Source: Amycolatopsis roodepoortensis
GTDB lineage: Bacteria > Actinomycetota > Actinomycetes > Mycobacteriales > Pseudonocardiaceae
Direction of reading: 5' to 3'
Assembly (NCBI RefSeq): GCF_014873915.1
Contig: NZ_JADBEJ010000005.1
Location: 1,798,001 to 1,862,000 of the forward strand
Length of the DNA stretch: 64,000 bases
In this document: piece after piece, positions 56,213 to 63,317 of the stretch
Layout: every line of letters starts with the position of its first letter
Position numbering within the stretch: the stretch's first letter is position 1
The notes under the pieces: model-generated
Databases searched by the model: none
Seen by the model: the letters and a program-made list of their open reading frames with translations, nothing else
What the model was told of the DNA's origin: nothing
Translations under genes and position numbers: made by a program

Positions 56213-56710
56213 TTACCTGCTGGGATACTTCGACAGGTAGATGGCCGTGCGTTTCGCGTCCGGGTCGACCGGCCGGGAGATGAAGTCGTCGACGAGCTCC
56301 ATCAGCCGGGTTTCGAACTCGGCGATCTGCTCGTCAGGTACCTGGACGACCAGGCGCGTCTGCTGCACCTCGTCGAATCCCACCTCGGCGATCTCGGCCA
56401 GGTAGGCCTCGAAGATCGCCTGATCGATCCCCCTGTCGCGGGAATCAAGATGCCAGGACAACCCGGTCGAGCGATACGGAATTTCTTTCGCGCCGCGCGT
56501 GCCGCGTCTCGGCGGGAGCGCTTCGAGGAACCCGGTGTCGACGAGCTTGCGCACGTGGTGCAGCGTCGTCGCGGGGTCGCGATCGAGCCGTTCGGCGAGT
56601 TCCTTGTTGGTCAGCGCCTCCGAGTACGTCAACCGGATGATGCGCAGCCTTATTCCGGAGGCCATGGCGGCGATCTCGGCCTCGGTGGCGGCACGTCGTG
56701 GAGTGGGCAC
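56213..56710 (-). CDS. ArsR-like winged-helix regulator
   Basis: 165 residues from GTG 56710. An ArsR/MarR-type winged helix: SGIRLRIIRLTYSEALTNKE, then LAERLDRDPATTLHHVRKLV, DTGFLE. The long C-terminal helix (IFEAYLAEIAEVGFDEVQQT) may hold the dimer face. No Cys pair for metal is seen, so the ligand is probably organic. It is divergent from an MFS exporter; a perfect 8-bp dyad lies between, so it should repress that exporter and itself. Confidence 0.83.
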   Translation of the reverse strand: MPTPRRAATEAEIAAMASGIRLRIIRLTYSEALTNKELAERLDRDPATTLHHVRKLVDTGFLEALPPRRGTRGAKEIPYRSTGLSWHLDSRDRGIDQAIFEAYLAEIAEVGFDEVQQTRLVVQVPDEQIAEFETRLMELVDDFISRPVDPDAKRTAIYLSKYPSR

Positions 56711-56730
56711 GGGGACAGCCTAGAGCCGAA

Positions 56731-56754
56731 AGTGATTGACAGTTTCCAATCACT
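56731..56754. promoter_or_regulatory. Dyad operator, ArsR/MFS
   Basis: AGTGATTG (56731-56738), centre ACAGTTTC, CAATCACT (56747-56754): perfect arms. A consensus TTGACA (56736-56741) lies inside, so a bound repressor would block the -35 of the MFS gene. Confidence 0.75.
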
Positions 56755-56771
56755 CGCGCCAAGGTGGCGTC

Positions 56772-58016
56772 GTGCGCAGAGATTCCCTCTTCTTCCATGC
56801 GGACTTCCGGCGGCTCTGGGCGGGCGACACGGCCAGCCAGATGGGCGCTTTCGCCGGGCACACCGTGATTCCCCTGCTCGCGGCCACCGTGCTGGCCGCG
56901 ACGCCGTTCGAGATGGGGCTGCTGACCGCCGCCGAGACGATCGCGTTCCTGATCATCGGGCTGCCGGCCGGGGTGTGGGTGGACCGCATGCGGCGGCGGG
57001 CGCTGATGCTGCGGGCCGACTTCGTCCGTGCCGCGCTGCTGCTCACCATCCCGGTCGCCTGGTGGGCGGGCGTGCTGTCGCTGACGCAGTTGATCGTGGT
57101 CGCCACGCTCGTCGGCGTCGCGACGGTGTTCTTCGACGTCGCCTACCAGTCGTATCTGCCGTCTCTGGTCGGCCGGGAACACCTGCTCGAAGGCAACGCG
57201 AAACTCCAGGCCAGTCAGTCGGTCGCGTTCCTGACCGGACCGGGTGTCGGCGGTGGGCTCGTGCAACTGGCGGGCGCGGCCAACGCCGTGCTGATGACCG
57301 GCGTGGGCTTCCTGACCTCCGCGCTGTGCCTGCTGCGGATCCGCACCGTCGAAGAAGTCCCCGAGCAACAGGAAGACGCGAAGCTGCTCCCCCAGATCGT
57401 CGAGGGACTGCGGTTCGTCTTCACCGACGCGGCCCTGCGCTCGATCGTCGCCTGCACCGCGACGGCCAACCTGGCCAACGGCGCCTTCACCACCGTGCAG
57501 ATCCTGTTCCTGAACCGGGAACTCGGCCTGCCACCGGCGATCATCGGTGTCGTGCTGGCGACCGGTGGCGTCGGCGGGATCATCGGGGCGATCCTGGCCG
57601 GGCGCATCACCCGGCGGATCGGGCAGGCCCGCTCGATCTGGTTCGTCCCCTTGCTGACCTGGCCGTTCCAGTTGCTGCTCCCGCTCGCCGCGCCGGGCTG
57701 GCGGATCGTGCTGTTCCCCGCGGCGCTGGCGATCGCGGGGTTCGGGATCATCGTCTACAACGTCGCCCAGGTGTCCTACCGGCAGGCCGTCTGCCCGGAC
57801 CGGCTGCTCGGCCGCATGAACGCCAGCGTGCGCTTCGTGGTGTGGGGCATGCTGCCGCTGGGCGGACTGGTCGGCGGCGTGCTGGGTGAGGCGATCGGGG
57901 TCCGGGGGACGCTGTGGTTCGCCGCGGCCGGAGAGGCGGTCGCGATGCTGTGGGTGGTCTTCTCCCCGATCCGGAAGCTTCGCGACCTTCCCAAGGAGCC
58001 GATCGCGGTCGGCTAA
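56772..58016 (+). CDS. MFS transporter, enterobactin-exporter/EntS-like
   Basis: 414 residues from GTG 56772 (RBS AAGGTGG 4 nt upstream). Twelve predicted membrane helices; the first loop carries PAGVWVDRMRRRALM, the major facilitator motif A (G-x-W-x-D-R-x-x-R-R). SYLPSLVGREHLLEGNAKLQ in the second half of the N-domain is the signature of the EntS/drug-antiporter group. It probably exports an organic toxin or siderophore. Regulated by the divergent ArsR-like gene. Its last 4 bases overlap dapF on the other strand. Confidence 0.85.
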   Translation: MRRDSLFFHADFRRLWAGDTASQMGAFAGHTVIPLLAATVLAATPFEMGLLTAAETIAFLIIGLPAGVWVDRMRRRALMLRADFVRAALLLTIPVAWWAGVLSLTQLIVVATLVGVATVFFDVAYQSYLPSLVGREHLLEGNAKLQASQSVAFLTGPGVGGGLVQLAGAANAVLMTGVGFLTSALCLLRIRTVEEVPEQQEDAKLLPQIVEGLRFVFTDAALRSIVACTATANLANGAFTTVQILFLNRELGLPPAIIGVVLATGGVGGIIGAILAGRITRRIGQARSIWFVPLLTWPFQLLLPLAAPGWRIVLFPAALAIAGFGIIVYNVAQVSYRQAVCPDRLLGRMNASVRFVVWGMLPLGGLVGGVLGEAIGVRGTLWFAAAGEAVAMLWVVFSPIRKLRDLPKEPIAVG

Positions 58017-58837
58017 CCGAGCCCGGCCCACCAGGTTTCGTCGAGTTCGCCGCGCGCGACGATCTCCGCCGGGCCGGTCAGCGTGGACCCACCGCGGCGG
58101 ACCTCGACCACCACGCGGCCGCCGGGGATGTCGACGGTCGCCTCACCGGTGTCGGTTCCGGCGAGGTGCAGCGCGGCGGCGACCGCGGCGACCGTGCCGG
58201 TGCCGCAGGAGCGCGTCTCGCCGACGCCGCGTTCGTGGACGCGCATCTTCAGCGCGTCGTCGCCCAGCAGGTTGATGAACTCGAGGTTCACGCCTTCCGG
58301 GAACACGTCGGAGTCGAAGTCGGGCTGGTCGCGCAGGTCGAGCACGTCGACGTCGTCCTCGACGACCGACACCAGGTGCGGATTGCCCACGTTCACCGCG
58401 ACACCGGAGAACGGCTGCCCCGCGACCACGGTGACCGAGGTACCGGTGATCGTCGCCGGCCCCATCTGCACGGTCACCGATCCGTCCGCGTGCATCCGCA
58501 CCGGCCGGTCGCCGGCGCGGGTGCCGATGACGAAGTCGCGCTCGGACACGAGCCCGGAATCGACCAGGTGACGGACGAAGACCCGGACACCGTTGCCGCA
58601 CATCTCCGCGATGGACCCGTCGGCGTTGCGGTAGTCCATGAACCATTCGCCGCCGGACTCGGCACCCAGTGCGGCCGACCGCACGATCCGGAGCACACCG
58701 TCGGCGCCGAGACCACGCCGGCGGTCGCACAGCGCCGCCACCCGCGCTTCGGTCAGCTCGAGGCGGCCGTCGGGGTCGGGAAGCAGCACGAAATCGTTCT
58801 GTGTGCCGTGTCCCTTAAGGAATTCGATGCCGCCCAT
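58013..58837 (-). CDS. dapF: Diaminopimelate epimerase DapF
   Basis: 274 residues from ATG 58837. FLKGHGTQNDFVLLPD opens the fold; the two catalytic cysteines are in EMCGNGVRVF (near residue 79) and RSCGTGTVAA (near 210). It converts LL- to meso-diaminopimelate for lysine and peptidoglycan. TAATCT, a good -10, ends 7 nt before the ATG and overlaps the miaA stop, so a leaderless promoter may exist beside read-through from miaA. Its end overlaps the convergent MFS gene by 4 bases. Confidence 0.95.
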   Translation of the reverse strand: MGGIEFLKGHGTQNDFVLLPDPDGRLELTEARVAALCDRRRGLGADGVLRIVRSAALGAESGGEWFMDYRNADGSIAEMCGNGVRVFVRHLVDSGLVSERDFVIGTRAGDRPVRMHADGSVTVQMGPATITGTSVTVVAGQPFSGVAVNVGNPHLVSVVEDDVDVLDLRDQPDFDSDVFPEGVNLEFINLLGDDALKMRVHERGVGETRSCGTGTVAAVAAALHLAGTDTGEATVDIPGGRVVVEVRRGGSTLTGPAEIVARGELDETWWAGLG

Positions 58838-58844
58838 GGCCCCA

Positions 58845-58850
58845 AGATTA
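58845..58850 (-). promoter_or_regulatory. Leaderless-type -10 before dapF
   Basis: TAATCT on the minus strand, 7 nt from the dapF ATG, shares its first three bases with the miaA stop codon. A start here would give dapF its own message. Confidence 0.45.
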
Positions 58851-59750
58851 CTGGGCCGTCGCTTCGAGGACGCGCTCGGCCAGCCGCTCCGAACCGCCGT
58901 CGAACCACTGGATCCGCTTGTCCCGCCGGAACCAGGAACGTTGCCTCCGCACGAACCTCCGGGTGGCCTGCGCGGTGGCCTCGGACGCGGCCTGGAAATC
59001 GCCGTCTCCGTCGATGGCGGCGATCACCTGCTGGTAGCCCAGTGCCCTCGATGCGGTGAGCCCGTCGCGAAGCCCCTGGCCCAGCAACGTCCGGACCTCG
59101 TCGACGAGTCCCGCTTCGAACATGAGCTCCACGCGGCGATCGACGCGGGCGTCGAGCTCGGCAGGCTCGCGGTCGATGCCGATCAGGACCGTGTCGTAGC
59201 GCGCGGGCCCCGGTTTCGGCAGATTCGCCGAGAACGGTTCGCCGGTGATCTCGATGACCTCCAGCGCGCGCACGATCCGCCTGCTGTTGGTCGGCAGGAT
59301 GGCCGTGGCGGCCACGGGGTCGAGTTCCGTGAGCCGGGCGTGCATCGCGGCGACGCCGATTTCGTCGGCCTCGGCGGTCAGCCTGGCGCGCACCTCCGGA
59401 TCGGTCCCCGGGAACTTGAGGTCGTCGAGCACGGCTTGGACGTAGAGACCCGACCCGCCGGCGAGGACCGGCACGCGTCCGGCGTCGAGGAGTTCTTCGA
59501 TGCGCTGACGTGCGTCGCGCTGGTACGCGGCGACGGACGCCGTCTCGGTGACGTCGAGGACGTCCAGGAGGTGATGCGGCACGCCCCGCCGCTCTTCGGG
59601 GGTCGCCTTGGCCGTCCCGATGTCCATCCCGCGGTACAACTGCAACGCGTCCGCGTTGACCACCTCACCCCCGAGGGTGAGGGCCAGGTCGACCGCCAGC
59701 GCGGTCTTCCCGGTCGCCGTGGGCCCCACGACCGCGACCGGCCGGATCAC
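58848..59750 (-). CDS. miaA: tRNA dimethylallyltransferase MiaA
   Basis: 300 residues from GTG 59750. The P-loop GPTATGKT is at residues 9-16, then ALQLYRGMDIGTAK (prenyl/tRNA site), GGSGLYVQAVLDDL, and the tRNA-binding RRFVRRQRSWFRRD near 275. It adds an isopentenyl group to A37 of tRNAs reading U-initial codons; MiaB, cut by the right edge, then methylthiolates it. It overlaps the LigB-like gene by 4 nt (GTGA) and leads into dapF after 10 nt. Confidence 0.94.
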   Translation of the reverse strand: MIRPVAVVGPTATGKTALAVDLALTLGGEVVNADALQLYRGMDIGTAKATPEERRGVPHHLLDVLDVTETASVAAYQRDARQRIEELLDAGRVPVLAGGSGLYVQAVLDDLKFPGTDPEVRARLTAEADEIGVAAMHARLTELDPVAATAILPTNSRRIVRALEVIEITGEPFSANLPKPGPARYDTVLIGIDREPAELDARVDRRVELMFEAGLVDEVRTLLGQGLRDGLTASRALGYQQVIAAIDGDGDFQAASEATAQATRRFVRRQRSWFRRDKRIQWFDGGSERLAERVLEATAQ

Positions 59751-60436
59751 GCGTGGTCCCAGACCGCGACGTGGTAGCCGACGCCGAACGGCGCGGCGGA
59801 GTAGAGGACCTCGGCGGTCCAGTCCCCGTCCGCCGCGAGCCCGGCGAGAACCTGCCAGGGCGCGCGGCCGCCCACCCCGAGTTCGGCCGCCAAGGCCGGG
59901 TCGAGCGCGGACAGCGCGCCCGTGTCGGCCTTGGCCAGCGCGTCACGGATCCCGGCGTCGAAATCCCCCGCGCGCTCGTCCTCACCGCCGGGGGAACGCG
60001 GGCCGTGCCGGCTCGAACCGTCGCCGAGGACGAGCACCGCGGCGTGCTCTCCCAGCCCGCGGGCGAAGTGTTCGCACTGGTCGGAGGGGGTGGCGGGGTC
60101 GACGAGGCGGACTCGGACGGACGACGCGCCGCCCTGCTCGCGAAGCCAGCCGGCGACGAGCGCGGGCAACGGCAGCTCGGTCTCGGGCGCCGTCACCCGG
60201 CTGAGTGAGACTCCGAGGTCGACGCCGAAGCCGCGGAAAGACCCGCTCGCGTGCTCCGGCACCTCGGGCGCCCCCGCGGCCGCGCCGACGACGGCCCAAT
60301 CCGGCGAAACGGCCGTCAGGCGCCTCGCGGCGGTGAGGCAGGCTTCGCGCAGCTCGGCGCACTCGTCCGCGGCTCCGGCGGCGAGTTCGGGGATGAGCAG
60401 CGGGGGTTGCGGGAGCACGGCGACACGGCGGATCAC
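59747..60436 (-). CDS. LigB-type class III dioxygenase-like protein
   Basis: 229 residues. GTG 60436 (VIRRVAVLPQPPLLIPE) is chosen; an extension upstream begins at TTG without a ribosome site. It resembles the catalytic subunit of class III extradiol ring-cleavage dioxygenases: PQPPLLIPELAAG at the start, then VVGAAAGAPEVPE, and VLVLGDGSSRHGPRSPGG in the middle. Actinobacteria keep such a gene next to miaA, but its chemistry is unknown and the iron ligands are not all recognised. Overlap with miaA by 4 nt suggests coupling to tRNA modification. Confidence 0.68.
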   Translation of the reverse strand: MIRRVAVLPQPPLLIPELAAGAADECAELREACLTAARRLTAVSPDWAVVGAAAGAPEVPEHASGSFRGFGVDLGVSLSRVTAPETELPLPALVAGWLREQGGASSVRVRLVDPATPSDQCEHFARGLGEHAAVLVLGDGSSRHGPRSPGGEDERAGDFDAGIRDALAKADTGALSALDPALAAELGVGGRAPWQVLAGLAADGDWTAEVLYSAAPFGVGYHVAVWDHA

Positions 60437-60554
60437 GGCCGCCGACGTTACCTTCCCCGCCTCCGGAGACCGGAAACTGTCCGGCAACCGACCGACACAG
60501 GGGGTCCACCGGAAGTAGGATCACTGCCCTCTGGTGGTTCATCCGGTTCCACGG

Positions 60555-60680
60555 TGGACGCTGAGCTGCTTGAATGCCGCAAGGGGTTGAAGCCCCCGAA
60601 GCAAGACGGCAACGCATTACCCGGCCCCGCCGCTAGGCGGGGCGCCCGCGCCAGCGGGCGTACAGGCGATAAGGAGCCTG
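60555..60680 (+). ncRNA. Structured leader of the DUF349 gene (candidate)
   Basis: The 120 nt before the ATG fold strongly. TGCCG (60575-60579) pairs with CGGCA (60607-60611), enclosing GGGG-TTGAAG-CCCC (60583-60596). Then two hairpins follow in a row: GCCCCGCC-GCTA-GGCGGGGC (60624-60643) and GCCCGC-GCCA-GCGGGC (60644-60659). Last, AGGC and GCCT frame the AAGGAG site (60664-60679). I do not recognise the class; a cis-regulatory RNA is inferred. Confidence 0.4.
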
Positions 60681-60682
60681 CG

Positions 60683-61996
60683 ATGGCCCAGGAGAACACG
60701 TCCACCGGTACCCCGGCACCGCACCCGGTACCGCACGCGCTCGGTGGCGGGCACCCCGCACCCCCCGTGCCGCCCGCCGAGCCCAGCCCGTCCGCTTGGG
60801 GCAGGGTCGACGAAGAAGGAACGGTCTACGTCACCACACCCGACGGCGAGCGCGCGGTCGGTGTCTGGCAGGCCGGGAGCCCGGACGAGGGCCTGCTCCA
60901 TTACGCGCGCCGCTTCGACGACCTGCGCACCGAGGTCGAGCTGCTGGAGACGCGGCTGGAGTCCGGCGCGGGCGATCCGAAGCACGCCCTGGCGACGGCC
61001 ACCCAGCTGCGTGACGGCCTGGCCGAAGCCGCCGTCGTCGGCGACATCGCCGCGCTGAGCGGCCGCATCGAGCAGGTCATCTCCCACGCCGAGAAGGCAC
61101 TGGCCGCGGCCAAGCAGGAACGCGAGGAGGCCCGCGCGGCCGCCGTCGTCCGCAAGCAGGCCCTCGCCGACGAGGCCGAGAAGCTCGCCGCCGAGTCGAC
61201 CCAGTGGAAGGCCGCCGGCGACCGGCTGCGCGCCATCCTGGACGAGTGGAAGACCGTCAAGGGGGTCGACCGCAAGACCGACGACGAGCTGTGGAAGCGG
61301 TTCTCCAAGGCCCGTGAGGCGTTCAACCGGCGTCGGGGCTCGCATTTCGCCGAGCTCGACAAGCAGCGCGCGGGCGCCAAGCACCGCAAGGAAGAGCTGA
61401 TCGCCGAGGCCGAAGCGCTCTCGGAGTCGTCGGACTGGGGCGAGACGGCGGGCCGCTACAAGGACCTGATGACCGAGTGGAAGGCCGCCGGCCGCGCCCC
61501 CAAGGACAGCGACGAGGCGCTCTGGCAGCGTTTCCGCGCGGCGCAGGACAAGTTCTTCGCCCGGCGGTCCGCGGTGTTCTCCGAGCGGGACGCCGAATTC
61601 GCGACCAACGCGCAGCAGAAGGAAGAGCTGCTCGTCGAGGCCGAGAAGATCGACCCGGCGGCCAACCTCGACGCGGCGAAGCAGCACATGCGGCGTATCC
61701 AGGACCAGTGGGACGAGATCGGCAAGGTCCCGCGTGAGCGCATCCGCGAACTGGACGGGCGGCTGAAGGCCGTGCAGGACGCGATCAAGGCGGCGGAGGA
61801 CAGCAAGTGGCGCCGGACCGACCCGGAGGCGCAGGCCAGGGCGGCGCAGTTCCGCGAGCGGGTCGAGCAGTTCGAGTCGCAGGCGGCGAAGGCCCGTGCG
61901 GCGGGCGACGAACGGCGCGCGAAGAAGGCGGACGAGCAGGCCGCGCAGTGGCGTGAGTGGCTCGAGGCGGCGGAAGCTGCCATCGCGGACCGGTAG
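60683..61996 (+). CDS. DUF349 domain protein
   Basis: 437 residues from ATG 60683, AAGGAG 6 nt upstream. A Pro-rich start (to about 45) leads to a mixed region with TVYVTTPDGERAVGVWQAGS. The rest is long helices: KQEREEARAAAVVRKQALAD, then repeated DUF349 units such as LDEWKTVKGVDRKTDDELWK, LMTEWKAAGRAPKDSDEALW and IQDQWDEIGKVPRERIRELD, each with the W-x-x-x-G core. No signal or membrane helix. The counterpart Rv2731 is of unknown function. Two palindromes follow its stop, and a folded leader precedes it. Confidence 0.85.
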   Translation: MAQENTSTGTPAPHPVPHALGGGHPAPPVPPAEPSPSAWGRVDEEGTVYVTTPDGERAVGVWQAGSPDEGLLHYARRFDDLRTEVELLETRLESGAGDPKHALATATQLRDGLAEAAVVGDIAALSGRIEQVISHAEKALAAAKQEREEARAAAVVRKQALADEAEKLAAESTQWKAAGDRLRAILDEWKTVKGVDRKTDDELWKRFSKAREAFNRRRGSHFAELDKQRAGAKHRKEELIAEAEALSESSDWGETAGRYKDLMTEWKAAGRAPKDSDEALWQRFRAAQDKFFARRSAVFSERDAEFATNAQQKEELLVEAEKIDPAANLDAAKQHMRRIQDQWDEIGKVPRERIRELDGRLKAVQDAIKAAEDSKWRRTDPEAQARAAQFRERVEQFESQAAKARAAGDERRAKKADEQAAQWREWLEAAEAAIADR

Positions 61997-62005
61997 GTCT
62001 CAAAT

Positions 62006-62060
62006 GCGCGTGAAGGCCCCCTTCCCTCGGCTGAGCCGAGGGAAGGGGGCCTTCACGCGC
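62006..62060. repeat. Family B palindrome after DUF349 gene
   Basis: GCGCGTGAAGGCCCCCTTCC plus CTCGGCT, centre, and its inverse ending CCTTCACGCGC; stem about 26 bp with a 3-nt loop. It starts 9 nt after the stop and is the likely terminator. Core GTGAAGG-CCC-CCTTCCC is as in other family B members. Confidence 0.85.
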
Positions 62061-62098
62061 TTGGATCGCAGGCGGTCGCCTTCGCGCCGGCTACGGAG

Positions 62099-62151
62099 GT
62101 CGCGAAAGCCACTTTCGCAACGTTGAAGGTTGCGAAAGTGGCTTTCGCATC
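62099..62151. repeat. Family A bipartite palindrome, GTTGC variant
   Basis: GTCGCGAAAG-CCA-CTTTCGCAAC, 7-nt spacer, GTTGCGAAAG-TGG-CTTTCGCATC. It follows the family B element at 62006 by 38 nt; the A/B pair side by side is also seen at 2586/2667 and 35471/35556. Confidence 0.83.
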
Positions 62152-62242
62152 GCCGGCGCGCATCACTCCACTGTGGAGGGACGCGTCGCACGTTCGCGCG
62201 TATTCGAGCGCTCTCCGCGCTCAACCGTGGTCGACTTCGATC

Positions 62243-62695
62243 ATGAACCAGACACTGATTCCCCCAGTACGCCGGGCGTTCGCCGCCCTGGCGATCAGTT
62301 GTGCTCTGGTGGCCGGGCTCGCCCCGGCCGCGGCGGCGACCGGTTCCCCGGCACCGCTCCCGGCCTCCTCCGAAGCCGGAAAGAAGAAGGTCAAGCTCGA
62401 CGCCTCGCTCAGCAAGAAGCAGGTCAAGGTCAACGAGAAGGTCACCCTCAAGGGGACTCTGCAGGCACAGGAAGGCGCCGACGGCACGGACAGCCTCGAA
62501 GCGATCATCGTCCAGCAGCTTCAGGGCAGTGTCTGGGTGAACATCGCCGACACGACCTGCCGGCCCAACTCGACGTTCTCCCTGAAGCTGAGCTTCTCCT
62601 TCAGCGCGGTGGTCACGCTGAGGGCCTATCACCCGGAAACGACGCTCTACGCGAGCGCGTACACGTCCAGCAACCTCACCCTGCGGGTCGGCTAG
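62243..62695 (+). CDS. Secreted Ig-like domain protein
   Basis: 150 residues from ATG 62243. Sec signal: MNQTLIPPVRRAF, hydrophobic ALAISCALVAGLAPA, cleavage near AAAATG. The mature part is a single beta sandwich (LDASLSKKQVKVNEKVTLKG, then WVNIADTTCRPNSTFSLKLS and LYASAYTSSNLTLRVG) like the Ig-like domains of secreted adhesins and cell-wall proteins. The C-terminal VTLRAYHPETTLYAS is typical. One Cys pair is not evident. Its stop lies in the left arm of the 170-bp foldback. Confidence 0.68.
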   Translation: MNQTLIPPVRRAFAALAISCALVAGLAPAAAATGSPAPLPASSEAGKKKVKLDASLSKKQVKVNEKVTLKGTLQAQEGADGTDSLEAIIVQQLQGSVWVNIADTTCRPNSTFSLKLSFSFSAVVTLRAYHPETTLYASAYTSSNLTLRVG

Positions 62696-62860
62696 GTCGT
62701 GTCCTGCAGGTCTGTTCGATGGGCTTCGTGATCCAGGTGGTTCCTGGCGGTGCGGGCGGATCGGCCTCGTACCGGGTCGTACTCGGCCGCGTCCGCCCGT
62801 GCCGTCAGGGGCCGCCTGGGCACGAAGACCGCGAACAAGACTTGCAGGACACGGCCTAGC
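62691..62860. repeat. 170-bp imperfect foldback between convergent genes
   Basis: Left arm 62691-62770, right arm about 62780-62860, about 80 nt each. The outer 28 nt match well: GCTAGG-TCGTGTCCTGCAGG on the left and its near inverse CTTGCAGGACACGGCCTAGC on the right. The stop codons of both convergent genes (62693-62695 and 62856-62858) lie in the arms. Similar long arms with mismatches suggest an old mobile or palindromic element. Confidence 0.75.
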
Positions 62861-63317
62861 TCCGCGAGAACGCGGCCCGCATCCAGTAGATGGCCAGCGC
62901 GACGGTGGCGATCCAGGCGACGATCAGCCCGAAGCCCGGACCGCCACCGACCGCGCCGGTCGCGTTCGAGGACTGCTGGGACCAGATCGCGAGCATTCCG
63001 TCGACGGAGGCGAACCAGCCGCCCGCGGCGCAGACCCAGGCCAGCCACCAGCGCCGGGTCACCAGCGTGACGGCGGAGACGAACACCCCGACCCCGGTGG
63101 AGGTCGCGGCGAACAGTTGCGGGATCCCGCCGCCCCTGCCGAGCAGCACCTCCCAGCCGGCGTGCTCGCCGACCCAGGGCAGCAGCTGGGCGACCAGGAG
63201 CACGAACACCAGCACGGCGATGGTGAACCCGCGCCTGCCCAGTTCGATCGTCTTGGCCGCGCGTTCGCCGACTTCGTCGATCTCGGCGGCGAGTTCGTCG
63301 ATCTTCGGTTCGGTCAC
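62856..63317 (-). CDS. Conserved actinobacterial membrane protein (Rv2732c-like)
   Basis: 153 residues from GTG 63317, which overlaps the miaB stop as GTGA; earlier starts are in the miaB region. A short acidic start (TEPKIDELAAEIDEVGERA) leads to four membrane helices (e.g. GFTIAVLVFVLLVAQLLPWV and GLIVAWIATVALAIYW). WWLAWVCAAGGWFASVDGML between helices 2 and 3 is conserved. The gene follows miaB as Rv2732c does in M. tuberculosis; function unknown. It ends in the foldback. Confidence 0.78.
   Translation of the reverse strand: MTEPKIDELAAEIDEVGERAAKTIELGRRGFTIAVLVFVLLVAQLLPWVGEHAGWEVLLGRGGGIPQLFAATSTGVGVFVSAVTLVTRRWWLAWVCAAGGWFASVDGMLAIWSQQSSNATGAVGGGPGFGLIVAWIATVALAIYWMRAAFSRS

Noticed and set aside
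60437..60682. tRNA or 6C RNA in the DUF349 leader
   Set aside because: No cloverleaf or CCA end, and no runs of six C in paired loops as expected for 6C RNA; left as unclassified structured leader.
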